Shown here: positions 14,006-22,198 of the stretch, one piece after another | Position numbering within the stretch: the first letter of the stretch is position 1 | Layout of the letters: each line of letters begins with the position of its first letter | Source: Cacconaster sp045617505 | GTDB lineage: Bacteria; Bacteroidota; Bacteroidia; Bacteroidales; UBA932 | DNA: 25,593 bases | Direction of reading: 5' to 3' | Assembly: GCA_045617505.1 (NCBI GenBank) | Contig: JAZLIS010000092.1 | Location: 1 to 25,593 of the forward strand | The notes under the pieces: generated by a model | Seen by the model: only the letters and a program-made list of their open reading frames with translations | What the model was told of the DNA's origin: nothing | The model's database searches: none | Program-made: the position numbers and the translations under genes

Positions 14006-15220
14006 ATGAAAAAATTACTTGTTTGTCTGTTGCTCGCTTCATTCGTTTCGTGCGGGAATGACCAAGAGAAATGGAATAAATCCGGCGTTCCCTCAGGAGG
14101 AGGCAAGGAGGAGGAAAAGCCAACCGTCAAGTACGGTGAAAGGGCCAAAGGCACCTACGATGCGATATGCCGTTTCTATCAGATTCCCTCCGGCGCCGCT
14201 GCAGGCCTTTTCTATGAAATGCAGGGAGGAGGTATTATTTCGTACCTGTGGCCTTATGACGGCATGTGCTCTGCTTTCGCCGCAATGACGAAACTGGGCC
14301 TGGACGTGAAATACACTGACCGTATCGAAAGATACCAATCATATTACAGGAATTCGGGACGGAAGAATGTTGGCGGTTATGGCTCGTCAACCGATGGAAG
14401 AAACGGCGGTGGGAGCCGCTTCTATGATGATAATTCCATTGTTGGTATTGAACTTGTGGATGCATTCCATATCACCGGTGACACGAAGTATCTGGACCGT
14501 TGCTCTCAGATTGTTAAATTTCTCCAGAGCGGAAGGGATGATACTTTCGGTGGCGCAATGTGGTGGTGTGAGGACAATATCAACCAGAGCGGGAGCAGCG
14601 ATTCCAACAAGCCTGCCTGTGCCAATGGTTTCGGAACCTGGTTCCTCCTGAAATACTACGAAGTGTGCCCTGAGGCGGAGAAAGAGACCGTTTTGTCTCT
14701 CGCCAAGGAATTCTACGGCTGGCTGTATAACAATCTCCGCGATCCGGAGGACAATGTTTATTGGAACAGCAAGCAGGCTGACGGCAGCATCAACAAGACA
14801 AAATGGACATACAACAGCGGAGCAATGATTGCCGCCGGCGTCAGGCTTTGGCGCATCACCTCCAATCAATCCTATCTCAATCAGGCCATTGCCACGGCGG
14901 ATGGTGCCTACAACTATTTCGTGCGCAGCCGTAACGGCCTGAATCTGAGTTATCCCACAAACGACCCGTGGTTCACGATTCAACTCATAAAGAGTTATAT
15001 CGAACTCGAGCCATATCACAAGAGATGTTCGGATTATCTGACTGTATTTGTCAGCAATCTGGATTATGCGTGGGAACACGGACGTGACGTCAACGGTCTC
15101 TTCTACGAAGATTGGACCGGCAAGAAGATTGATGCGAATCGCGACCACACCCTGCTTATGCAGGCCGCAGGATTGGAATCACTTGCTGTCGTGGCTTTGT
15201 ACAAGGGAGAAAAATATTGA
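14006..15220 (+). CDS. GH76 endo-alpha-1,6-mannanase lipoprotein
   Basis: A 404-residue lipoprotein: signal MKKLLVCLLLASFVSC with Cys16, then a Gly/Glu/Lys-rich linker to about residue 40. The rest is an (alpha/alpha)6 glycosidase of family GH76. The paired catalytic aspartates are in YDDNSIVG (D141, D142). GGAMWWCEDN (about 181-190), NGFGTWFLLKYY and KWTYNSGAMIAAG are family-typical. GH76 enzymes retain configuration and cut alpha-1,6-mannosyl linkages, as in the yeast mannan backbone or mycobacterial lipomannan. The lipid anchor suggests surface or periplasmic exposure. It is the first enzyme gene after the susE hairpin, 11 bases before the GH92 gene. Family call is strong; endo activity on a given mannan is inferred. 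Confidence 0.9.
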   Translation: MKKLLVCLLLASFVSCGNDQEKWNKSGVPSGGGKEEEKPTVKYGERAKGTYDAICRFYQIPSGAAAGLFYEMQGGGIISYLWPYDGMCSAFAAMTKLGLDVKYTDRIERYQSYYRNSGRKNVGGYGSSTDGRNGGGSRFYDDNSIVGIELVDAFHITGDTKYLDRCSQIVKFLQSGRDDTFGGAMWWCEDNINQSGSSDSNKPACANGFGTWFLLKYYEVCPEAEKETVLSLAKEFYGWLYNNLRDPEDNVYWNSKQADGSINKTKWTYNSGAMIAAGVRLWRITSNQSYLNQAIATADGAYNYFVRSRNGLNLSYPTNDPWFTIQLIKSYIELEPYHKRCSDYLTVFVSNLDYAWEHGRDVNGLFYEDWTGKKIDANRDHTLLMQAAGLESLAVVALYKGEKY

Positions 15221-15231
15221 AAATCCAGCTT

Positions 15232-17595
15232 ATGAAAAAAACATTGACAATTGTGCTGGCGGCGATGCCTGTTATATCGTGCGCAAACCCAGCCGAAGAA
15301 TATCTCGGGTACGTTAACCCGAACATAGGAACCGTCCACAGCAGATGGTTTGTATATACACCTGCAGCCGTACCTTTCGGTATGGCCAAACTCGGAGCAT
15401 CCACCAACGGAACCTATGGTAATGTCCAGGGTTGGGAAGCTGTTGGTTATGAAGACAAGCACAACTCTATAGACGGGTTCCCCTGTTTCCACGAATTCCA
15501 GGTAGGTGGCCTTTCCTTTATGCCTGTCACCGGAGAAGTGAAGACAACCCCGGCACGTCTGGAAAATCCCCAGGACGGATGGCGTTCGCTTTTCGACAAG
15601 GCTGATGAAACAGCCAGTCCGGGATACTATTCCGTAGTGCTGAAGGACTATGGAATCAAAACCGAATTGACGGCAACAGAAAGGGTCGGATACCAGCGCT
15701 ACACTTTCCCTGAGTCCGATTCCTCCCATATCATTGTCAATGTAGGTAACCGTCAGGGGGAAAGCGGCAAAATACGCGATTCCTATGCCGAATGCAACGG
15801 CAACATTGTCAGCGGATATATCATAAGCGAACCTGAGTATGTGAAGAAATATCAGGCCGGTGCCACTGTATGTATGTATTTCTATGCAGAACTCAGCAAG
15901 GCACCCGACTCCGTGTCAGGTTTCCAATATTACGGTTCTCCTGTTTCCGACTGCACTTCGGTTTCGGGCCCGGGTGCGGTGTTGATTCTGAACTATGCAA
16001 CTTCCGAGAACGAAAGGATAGACGTAAAGGTAGGCCTTTCGTACACATCTGTGGATAATGCCAAAGCCAACTATCTAGCCGAGGGCAAAGGGAAAGGATT
16101 CGACAAGGCTCTCAGGGATGCGCAAAAGACCTGGAAGGATTATCTTGGCCGGATAGAAGTCAAGGGAGGCTCCGAAGAGAGCCGGATAAAATTCTACACG
16201 GGCCTGTATCACGCTCTTCTGGGACGCGGCCTTGCCAGCGACATCAATGGAGCGTACCCCAGGAATGACGGATCCGTGGGACAGATTGAATTGGGCTCCG
16301 ACGGCAAACCACTGTACAATCATTACAATACCGATGCAATATGGGGAGGCTATTGGAACCTTACGCCTCTCTGGGCTCTTGCATATCCGGAATACTACAA
16401 CGACTGGTGTGCAAGCCAACTGCTCGTCTATAAGGATGCCGGCTGGCTCGGGGACGGAATTGCCTGCAGCAAATATGTTTCCGGAGTGGGAACCAATATG
16501 GTCAGCATCGCTCTGGCAGGAGCCTATAACAGCGGTATCCGCAATTACGACATCGATGCGATGTACGCCGCTTCAAGAAAGGACAACCTTGAATGGAAAG
16601 ACCGCATTGAAGGAGCCGGGAAAATGGACGTGCAACTGTTTGTCGAGCGCGGCTATGTCCCCTACGTGGACGATCCGGGTTATGTGGCACATTCACGCGG
16701 TGCAACGTTTTCCATATCACATACGCTGGAATACAGCTTCAGTGCATATGCAACGGCGCAGCTTGCAAAGCAGCTCGGACACAAAGAGGATTATGAAAAA
16801 CTCACGGACCTGTCATATGGCTGGGCCAAGGTGTTCGATGACGAGCTGAAACTTGTACGCCCGAGGGTGGATGACGGTAGTTTTATCGACAACTTCGACC
16901 CTTATGAGTCCTGGCGCGGCTTCCAGGAAGGGAATGCGGTGCAATACAGTTTCTTTGTGCCACAGCACCCTGATTCCCTGATAAACAGAATGGGGCGTAA
17001 CGAATTCAATGATCGTCTGGACGGCATCTTTACAGAGGCCCGCAAGACAATTTTCGGCGGAGGCAAGACTGCGTATGCTTTCTCCGGTATCACGAGTCCG
17101 TACAATCACGGCAATCAGCCCAGCTTGCACATTCCCTGGCTCTTCAACTTCTCCGGGAAACCTTACCTTACACAGAAGTGGACCCGTCTGATCTGCGATG
17201 AATTCTATGGTACTGACGGAGAGCATGGATACGGGTATGGACAGGATGAAGATCAGGGCCAGCTCGGCGCGTGGTACGTAATGGCTGCAATGGGTCTGTT
17301 CGACGTTCAGGGTGGAGCCCCGAGCGAGCCAACATACCAATTGGGCAGCCCTCAGTTCGACGAGATTAAAATTCATCTGTCAAAATTCAATGCCAGCGGC
17401 AAAACATTCGTCATAAAGACTTCCGGCAATTCGGCGGAAGCAATGTATGTGCAAAGCGCCAGATTCAATGGCAAGCCTCTTGAGCAGTGCTGGCTGTACC
17501 GCAGCGATGTTTTCAAAGGCGGAGAACTTGAACTGGTAATGGGAACCGAGCCTTCCGATGTATGGAATTCTTCTGTTCCTCCCATATCGGAATAG
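15232..17595 (+). CDS. GH92 exo-alpha-mannosidase lipoprotein
   Basis: A 787-residue protein with a lipoprotein signal (MPVISC, Cys17); ATG 15232 is chosen over TTG 15217 because MKKTLTIVL is a clean signal start. GH92 features: AAVPFGMAKLG (45-55), NHYNTDAIWGGYWNLTPLW (363-381), FQEGNAVQYSFFVPQHP with likely acid E566, HGNQPSLHIPWLFNFSG (626-642), and DEDQGQLGAWYV with D672 and D674 as candidate base residues. GH92 enzymes are calcium-dependent, inverting exo-alpha-mannosidases that trim side chains of fungal mannan and N-glycans. The N-terminal segment has VHSRWF where the commonest GH92 enzymes have a histidine-rich GTGGHGHT-like stretch, so it is a divergent subgroup. It lies between two GH76 genes with gaps of 11 and 4 bases. 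Linkage specificity cannot be read from sequence. Confidence 0.92.
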   Translation: MKKTLTIVLAAMPVISCANPAEEYLGYVNPNIGTVHSRWFVYTPAAVPFGMAKLGASTNGTYGNVQGWEAVGYEDKHNSIDGFPCFHEFQVGGLSFMPVTGEVKTTPARLENPQDGWRSLFDKADETASPGYYSVVLKDYGIKTELTATERVGYQRYTFPESDSSHIIVNVGNRQGESGKIRDSYAECNGNIVSGYIISEPEYVKKYQAGATVCMYFYAELSKAPDSVSGFQYYGSPVSDCTSVSGPGAVLILNYATSENERIDVKVGLSYTSVDNAKANYLAEGKGKGFDKALRDAQKTWKDYLGRIEVKGGSEESRIKFYTGLYHALLGRGLASDINGAYPRNDGSVGQIELGSDGKPLYNHYNTDAIWGGYWNLTPLWALAYPEYYNDWCASQLLVYKDAGWLGDGIACSKYVSGVGTNMVSIALAGAYNSGIRNYDIDAMYAASRKDNLEWKDRIEGAGKMDVQLFVERGYVPYVDDPGYVAHSRGATFSISHTLEYSFSAYATAQLAKQLGHKEDYEKLTDLSYGWAKVFDDELKLVRPRVDDGSFIDNFDPYESWRGFQEGNAVQYSFFVPQHPDSLINRMGRNEFNDRLDGIFTEARKTIFGGGKTAYAFSGITSPYNHGNQPSLHIPWLFNFSGKPYLTQKWTRLICDEFYGTDGEHGYGYGQDEDQGQLGAWYVMAAMGLFDVQGGAPSEPTYQLGSPQFDEIKIHLSKFNASGKTFVIKTSGNSAEAMYVQSARFNGKPLEQCWLYRSDVFKGGELELVMGTEPSDVWNSSVPPISE

Positions 17596-17599
17596 ACCT

Positions 17600-18826
17600 A
17601 TGAAAAGAATACTGATATTTTTCACGGCATTGTTTGCCATCTCCTGCCTCGACAATTCTATGGAGCAATGGAACGGAGGTAACAATCCCGGTGACGGCAA
17701 TATCCCCGAAGAAAGGAGCGAGGAAACGCCTGAATTGAGCGAATCGCAGAAGTGGGCGGCTCTTGCCGACAGTTGCACCTTTGTGCTCGTTGATAACTTC
17801 CTCAATAAGAAGGCTGGTACATTCTGGTCTACGCCGAGGGATATCGAACACGGCAGTCAGTACATCTACTGGCAACAGGCCCACGCTCTGGATGTCATAA
17901 TAGCCTCATATCTCAGGATTAGGGAAAGCAATCCGGCTTTGGCGTCCACATACCTTGACTATATAGGCAAGTGGTATGAAAACGACGCCAACAATTACAA
18001 CAATTCCCACGAGGCTGACGGTGAATTCGGAGGTTTCTTCAATGATTATACGGACGATATGTGCTGGATCTGCCTCACTCTTATGCATATGTCTGATGCT
18101 ACGTCTGAGGAGAAATATGCTGAGACGGCAAAGGCCGTGTTTGACAATTATATTTGGCCCAGAGCTACGGTCGGCGCAAAAGGTCTGAGCTTGCCTTGGA
18201 CCTGCTACGACAAGGACAAGGAGAACAGGAATGCCTGTACCAACGCTCCCGCCTGCCTTGCAGCATCTCTGTTGTACAAGCATTTCTCGGAAAAAAAATA
18301 TCTTGAGACGGCCGAGTTGTTGTATAAATTCAACATAGCGAATATGCCGGATGCCGAGAGGGTCGAGGAACCACCTTTGACTTATACTCAGGGAACTTTC
18401 GGGGAAGCGGCCAGGCAACTGTTCCATATTACGGGAAACAAAACGTATATGGATAAGGCCGGTCAGGTGCTTTTATATTGTGTGAACAGTAACAGGACAA
18501 CGTCTGACGGTATTCTTCGTCACGAAGGTACCAGTATGGATCAGAGCCTTTTCAAAGCTGTATTCATCCCTTACGCCGTGAATTATGTCCTGGATCCCGA
18601 GGCTGATTTCGCCAAGAAAACGGCAATAAAGGAAAAGCTTCTTTTGTGTGCAAAGAAGCTTGCTTCCAATATGGACAGGAGATATTATCCTCAGATGTTC
18701 TGTGACTACTTCTGGGGCACCACCTTCACAAGTGGTACAGCGTCAATGGGTGCCCAGGCGAGTGGAGCATCACTTATGGAGGGCGTCGCCAGAATGACGG
18801 CTGCTCTTGAAAGCGCAGAACAGTAG
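17600..18826 (+). CDS. Second GH76 alpha-mannanase lipoprotein
   Basis: A 408-residue lipoprotein: MKRILIFFTALFAISC (Cys16), then a Gly/Asn/Glu-rich linker (about 20-50). The GH76 catalytic pair is in FNDYTDDMCWICL (D152, D153). Other landmarks are TFWSTP, IYWQQAHALDVIIASY (89-104), NACTNAPACLAASLLYK, TYTQGTFGEAARQLF and GILRHEG. It differs strongly from the first GH76 (TDDMC against YDDNS, and a W-rich YIYWQQAH segment), so the two probably act on different chain lengths, branching or cell compartments. ATG 17600 is chosen; an upstream in-frame start at 17558 lies inside the GH92 gene. It is the last plus-strand gene of the operon. Its final 57 bases overlap the end of the convergent MFS gene. 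Confidence 0.88.
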   Translation: MKRILIFFTALFAISCLDNSMEQWNGGNNPGDGNIPEERSEETPELSESQKWAALADSCTFVLVDNFLNKKAGTFWSTPRDIEHGSQYIYWQQAHALDVIIASYLRIRESNPALASTYLDYIGKWYENDANNYNNSHEADGEFGGFFNDYTDDMCWICLTLMHMSDATSEEKYAETAKAVFDNYIWPRATVGAKGLSLPWTCYDKDKENRNACTNAPACLAASLLYKHFSEKKYLETAELLYKFNIANMPDAERVEEPPLTYTQGTFGEAARQLFHITGNKTYMDKAGQVLLYCVNSNRTTSDGILRHEGTSMDQSLFKAVFIPYAVNYVLDPEADFAKKTAIKEKLLLCAKKLASNMDRRYYPQMFCDYFWGTTFTSGTASMGAQASGASLMEGVARMTAALESAEQ

Positions 18827-19948
18827 GTAAACAAGGCAGAGTGATATCACTGCAAGTGAACCGCACTGGTTACCTGCAACCTTGGACGCTATGCCCATAA
18901 GGGGCGGAATCACAGCTCCTCCGCATACGCCCGTAATCATAAATCCGGATATCTCATTGGCCTTTTCAGGGCAAGCCTTGAGGGCCAGTGAGAAAAGAAC
19001 GGAGAATACGCTTGAGCAGAAAAAGCCAATGCCGCCGATGGCTGCAAGTATTGCTATTGGGCTCTTGACGAAGAACAGGACAAGCATTGACGCCATGGCG
19101 AGAATAATGTTGATTTTCAAATATTTGACCTCGCTCATCCTGGCAAGCAGGAAGGATCCCAGAAAGGCACCGGCAGTCCTGCATATAAAATAGACACTCG
19201 ACCCGAGGGATGCTTTATCTATGTCGAAAGCGCAGCGTTCCAACAGAAGTTTGGGCGAAACGGTATTGGTGCCCACATCAACCCCAACTACGAAGAAGAT
19301 ACCCAGGAAATAGAGAAGTATTGCCGGATCCTTCAACAGGGAAAAAGTTTTGAATACATTTTCTTTCCCGTTGTTCTGCACTGCCGGACCTTCGTCAATG
19401 CCGGTAAAAGAGAGAAGAAGCCAGGAGATGACGGTGATGACTGCGAAAATAGGGAACAGATACATCCAATTCCCGAATATGGAAACGGCCGCCAGGGCAA
19501 TGAAAGGTCCGCAGAATGAAGACACTGCCTTGATAACCTGCCCCACGGTGAGGCAACTTGCCAACTTGTCTCCTTTTACTACATTTGTAAGGAGAGGGTT
19601 GAGAGAAACCTGAAGTATGGTGTTGCCGATTCCGAGCAGGATAAATGCTATCATACACGAAACGAAGGAATAGGATATGAATGGTATCAACATTCCCGCA
19701 ATAGTAATCAGATTGCTTGCCTGAACCATTGTTTTTCTGCCGAATCTGTTCATCATCAGGGCTGTGGGCAGCGATAGCACCAGAAACCAGATGAAAACCA
19801 TTGATGGAATAAAGCCAGCCATTACCTCGCTGAGATTGAAATCGACTTTAAGATGGCTCGTAGCGATTCCTACGACATCGCAGAAACCCATAACAAAGAA
19901 TGTAAACAGGACCGGGATGTAGTTTCTCTTGTTGAAAATCGTCTTCAT
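18770..19948 (-). CDS. MFS sugar permease (FucP/sugar:H+ symporter type)
   Basis: A 392-residue inner-membrane protein with about 12 hydrophobic segments, starting FNKRNYIPVLFTFFVMGFCDVVGIATSHLK. An MFS loop motif is at TALMMNRFGRKTM between helices 2 and 3, and a central charged loop (TGIDEGPAVQNNGKENVF) separates the two halves. The overall style resembles the fucose/glucose-galactose (FHS) branch common in Bacteroidetes PULs. It likely imports mannose or a short mannoside from the periplasm (inferred from context). ATG 19948 is chosen because 19969 would be almost at the predicted transcription start. Antiparallel to the enzymes, with a 57-base 3' overlap with the second GH76, and divergent from the next GH92. 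Confidence 0.88.
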   Translation of the reverse strand: MKTIFNKRNYIPVLFTFFVMGFCDVVGIATSHLKVDFNLSEVMAGFIPSMVFIWFLVLSLPTALMMNRFGRKTMVQASNLITIAGMLIPFISYSFVSCMIAFILLGIGNTILQVSLNPLLTNVVKGDKLASCLTVGQVIKAVSSFCGPFIALAAVSIFGNWMYLFPIFAVITVISWLLLSFTGIDEGPAVQNNGKENVFKTFSLLKDPAILLYFLGIFFVVGVDVGTNTVSPKLLLERCAFDIDKASLGSSVYFICRTAGAFLGSFLLARMSEVKYLKINIILAMASMLVLFFVKSPIAILAAIGGIGFFCSSVFSVLFSLALKACPEKANEISGFMITGVCGGAVIPPLMGIASKVAGNQCGSLAVISLCLVYLLFCAFKSSRHSGDALHK

Positions 19949-19981
19949 TGGATATATTTGTTTAAACATACTATATATGTG

Positions 19982-19989
19982 CAAATATA
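19982..19989 (-). promoter_or_regulatory. -7 box for the MFS permease gene
   Basis: On the minus strand 19989-19982 reads TATATTTG followed by CAC, the same 11 bases as the manA operon promoter (5013-5023). No consensus -33 TTTG is seen upstream. A start near 19975 would leave a leader of about 27 bases before ATG 19948. Confidence 0.55.
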
Positions 19990-20003
19990 AGACTAATATT
20001 TTA

Positions 20004-20011
20004 TATATTTG
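20004..20011 (+). promoter_or_regulatory. -7 box for the second GH92 gene
   Basis: TATATTTG at 20004-20011 lies 22 bases before ATG 20033. It is back-to-back with the MFS -7 box, 14 bases away, so the two core promoters overlap and may compete or share a regulator. No consensus -33 element is visible. Confidence 0.55.
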
Positions 20012-20032
20012 TATAATCAATAATTAGAATTT

Positions 20033-22198
20033 ATGCACGGATTCTTCAAGTTTTGTTGCCTGTCCGTCACATTATTGGCAGGCGGTCTCAGCCTTCAGGG
20101 GCGAGACAAACTTACAGATTATGTAAACCCTTTCCGGGGAACCACGACATTGTGGGAAACCAAGGACCTTGGATATGAACGCCATCGGCAGGCCAGGACC
20201 TGGGGAGCGGAAACTCTTCCCGGGGCGGCGCTTCCCAATGCCATGGTTCAGGCCACACCTGTAACAATGTATCACAGCGGCTCGGGCTATCAGTATGAAG
20301 ACAAGAGTATATATGGATTTGCTCATACGGGTAAAGGGCACTGGAATTTGTGTCATGTCCCTATTCTTCCCGTTACAGGAAGGATCAATCCGTCCGATTA
20401 CGCATCCGGATTCAGCCACGAAAACGAGAGTGCGCATCCAGGATATTACCAGGTCTTCCTTGACCGATACAGAGTCAACGTCGAGTTGACCACTACTCTG
20501 CGCTGCGCCTTTCATAAATACACCTACGCGCCTGAGGATGAGAAAAAAGTGCTTGTGGACATTACCCGTTCGAACAACAACGTGCGTGAATGGAGCATAG
20601 AAAAAGCGGGATCACATTCGTTCTGCGGCTCCCAGTGGGGAGAGGGGAAAATCTACTTCTATGCCGTGACCAATTATGAAATATCGGGCATCGTACAATT
20701 TCAGGGATTCCATGGAAATGCACAACCCGTATCCATAATTTCTTTCAAAGACAGCAAAGGAGCCGGCCCGCTTGAAATGAAAATCGGTTTCTCCTTTGTA
20801 AGCATCGACAATGCACGGATGAATCTTGAAGCGGAAATGCTTTCCGGCAGTTTCGACCAGGTGCGCGATTCCGCGGATGCGGAGTGGGAAAAACTTCTTT
20901 CCCGAATAACGGTCAAGGGCGGCACGGAAAGGCAGAAAGACCTGTTCTATTCCACTTTTTACCGCTCGTTCCTCTGGCCCTGCCTGCGTTCAGACGTAAA
21001 CGGAGACTATACCGATGTACGTGGCAATGTGGTGAACAACGGCTTCCGCTACTATACGGACCCTTCATTCTGGGATGACCACCGTAACAAAGTGATATTG
21101 ATGGGGCTTATCTCACCGGATGTTGCAATAGACGTCATAAAGTCAATTACCGACAAGGGAGAGAAAAGAGGCGGCTATATGCCGACGTTTTTTCACGGTG
21201 ACCACGCCTCCACCTTCGTTGCCGGAATGTACCGCCGCGGCATAGACGACTTCGATCTCGAGAGGTCATACAGGCTTCTGCTGAAGAATGCCACGGTTCC
21301 GGGCAGGGGCGGTCGCACATACGGTAAAGAATATTTCGAGAAGGGTTGGATATCCGACAAAGACACCACGGACTTGCCGTATTACGTCATTTGCAAAGGT
21401 GGAGTCCAGAAGACGCTGGAATATTCCTACGACGACTACGCAACTGCCCGGATAGCGGAAATTCTGGGAGACAGGGAATCGTATAAACTCCTTATGAAAC
21501 GCTCAAAGAACTATAAGAATGTCTGGGATTCCTCCACCAATTTCTATAGGGGAAGGATAGACAACGGAGACTGGTATGCTGATTTCGACCCTTATTACCC
21601 CTATTTCGAGCATATGTGGAGAGAGGCTAACGGGTGGAACGTTCTGTTCTATCCTCCTCACGACCCGAAAGGCGTGATATCTCTCTTCCCCAGCCGCAAG
21701 GCCGCAGAAGAAAAGTTGGACTCTCTGTTCACCGAGCCTTGGAGGAATTATGAACTTGAAAATATGACAGGCTTCATAGGGCAGTACTGCCACGGAAACC
21801 AACCCGGGCACAATATCCCCTGGGCGTATTATTTCGTTGGAAAACAGGAGAAGAGCCAGCATTATCTCAATATGATAATGGATACGATGTACGATATGGG
21901 AGCAGAGCGTCTGGCATATTCCGGTATGGATGACGCCGGAGAGATGAGTGCCTGGTACACATTTACTGCGATGGGTATCTATACATACTCGCCGGCCGAT
22001 CCGGAGTATATCGTGAGCGTTCCTCTCTTTGACGAGGTGAATTTCAAACAGCCCAACGGCAAGACCTTCGTTATCCGCAAACACGGAAACGGAGAGAAAA
22101 TCAGCAAAATCACAATCGGAGGAAAGAAACTTAACGGCTGGTTCCTTCATGATTCCGATATGAGGGCTGGTAAAACAATGGACATATATGTCAAATAA
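20033..22198 (+). CDS. GH92 exo-alpha-mannosidase, secreted to periplasm
   Basis: A 721-residue GH92 enzyme with an ordinary (non-lipoprotein) signal peptide: hydrophobic SVTLLAGGLSL with cleavage around residues 22-24. Family landmarks: DYVNPFRGT (29-37), ALPNAMVQATP, a WDDHRNKVILMGL stretch (347-359), HGDHASTFVAGMYRRG (388-403), YFEHMWREANGWNVLFYPPHD with likely acid E531, CHGNQPGHNIPWAYYFVG, and GMDDAGEMSAWYTF (D633, D634). Compared with the other GH92 (DED before QGQ), the acidic motif is MDDAG, so the base region differs and another linkage preference is likely. Being soluble while the other is lipid-anchored suggests final trimming in the periplasm. It has its own promoter and its stop overlaps the SGNH start. 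Confidence 0.9.
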   Translation: MHGFFKFCCLSVTLLAGGLSLQGRDKLTDYVNPFRGTTTLWETKDLGYERHRQARTWGAETLPGAALPNAMVQATPVTMYHSGSGYQYEDKSIYGFAHTGKGHWNLCHVPILPVTGRINPSDYASGFSHENESAHPGYYQVFLDRYRVNVELTTTLRCAFHKYTYAPEDEKKVLVDITRSNNNVREWSIEKAGSHSFCGSQWGEGKIYFYAVTNYEISGIVQFQGFHGNAQPVSIISFKDSKGAGPLEMKIGFSFVSIDNARMNLEAEMLSGSFDQVRDSADAEWEKLLSRITVKGGTERQKDLFYSTFYRSFLWPCLRSDVNGDYTDVRGNVVNNGFRYYTDPSFWDDHRNKVILMGLISPDVAIDVIKSITDKGEKRGGYMPTFFHGDHASTFVAGMYRRGIDDFDLERSYRLLLKNATVPGRGGRTYGKEYFEKGWISDKDTTDLPYYVICKGGVQKTLEYSYDDYATARIAEILGDRESYKLLMKRSKNYKNVWDSSTNFYRGRIDNGDWYADFDPYYPYFEHMWREANGWNVLFYPPHDPKGVISLFPSRKAAEEKLDSLFTEPWRNYELENMTGFIGQYCHGNQPGHNIPWAYYFVGKQEKSQHYLNMIMDTMYDMGAERLAYSGMDDAGEMSAWYTFTAMGIYTYSPADPEYIVSVPLFDEVNFKQPNGKTFVIRKHGNGEKISKITIGGKKLNGWFLHDSDMRAGKTMDIYVK

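Noticed and set aside
14387..15148. 253-codon frame antisense to the first GH76 gene
   Set aside because: Shadow of a well-supported glycosidase gene.
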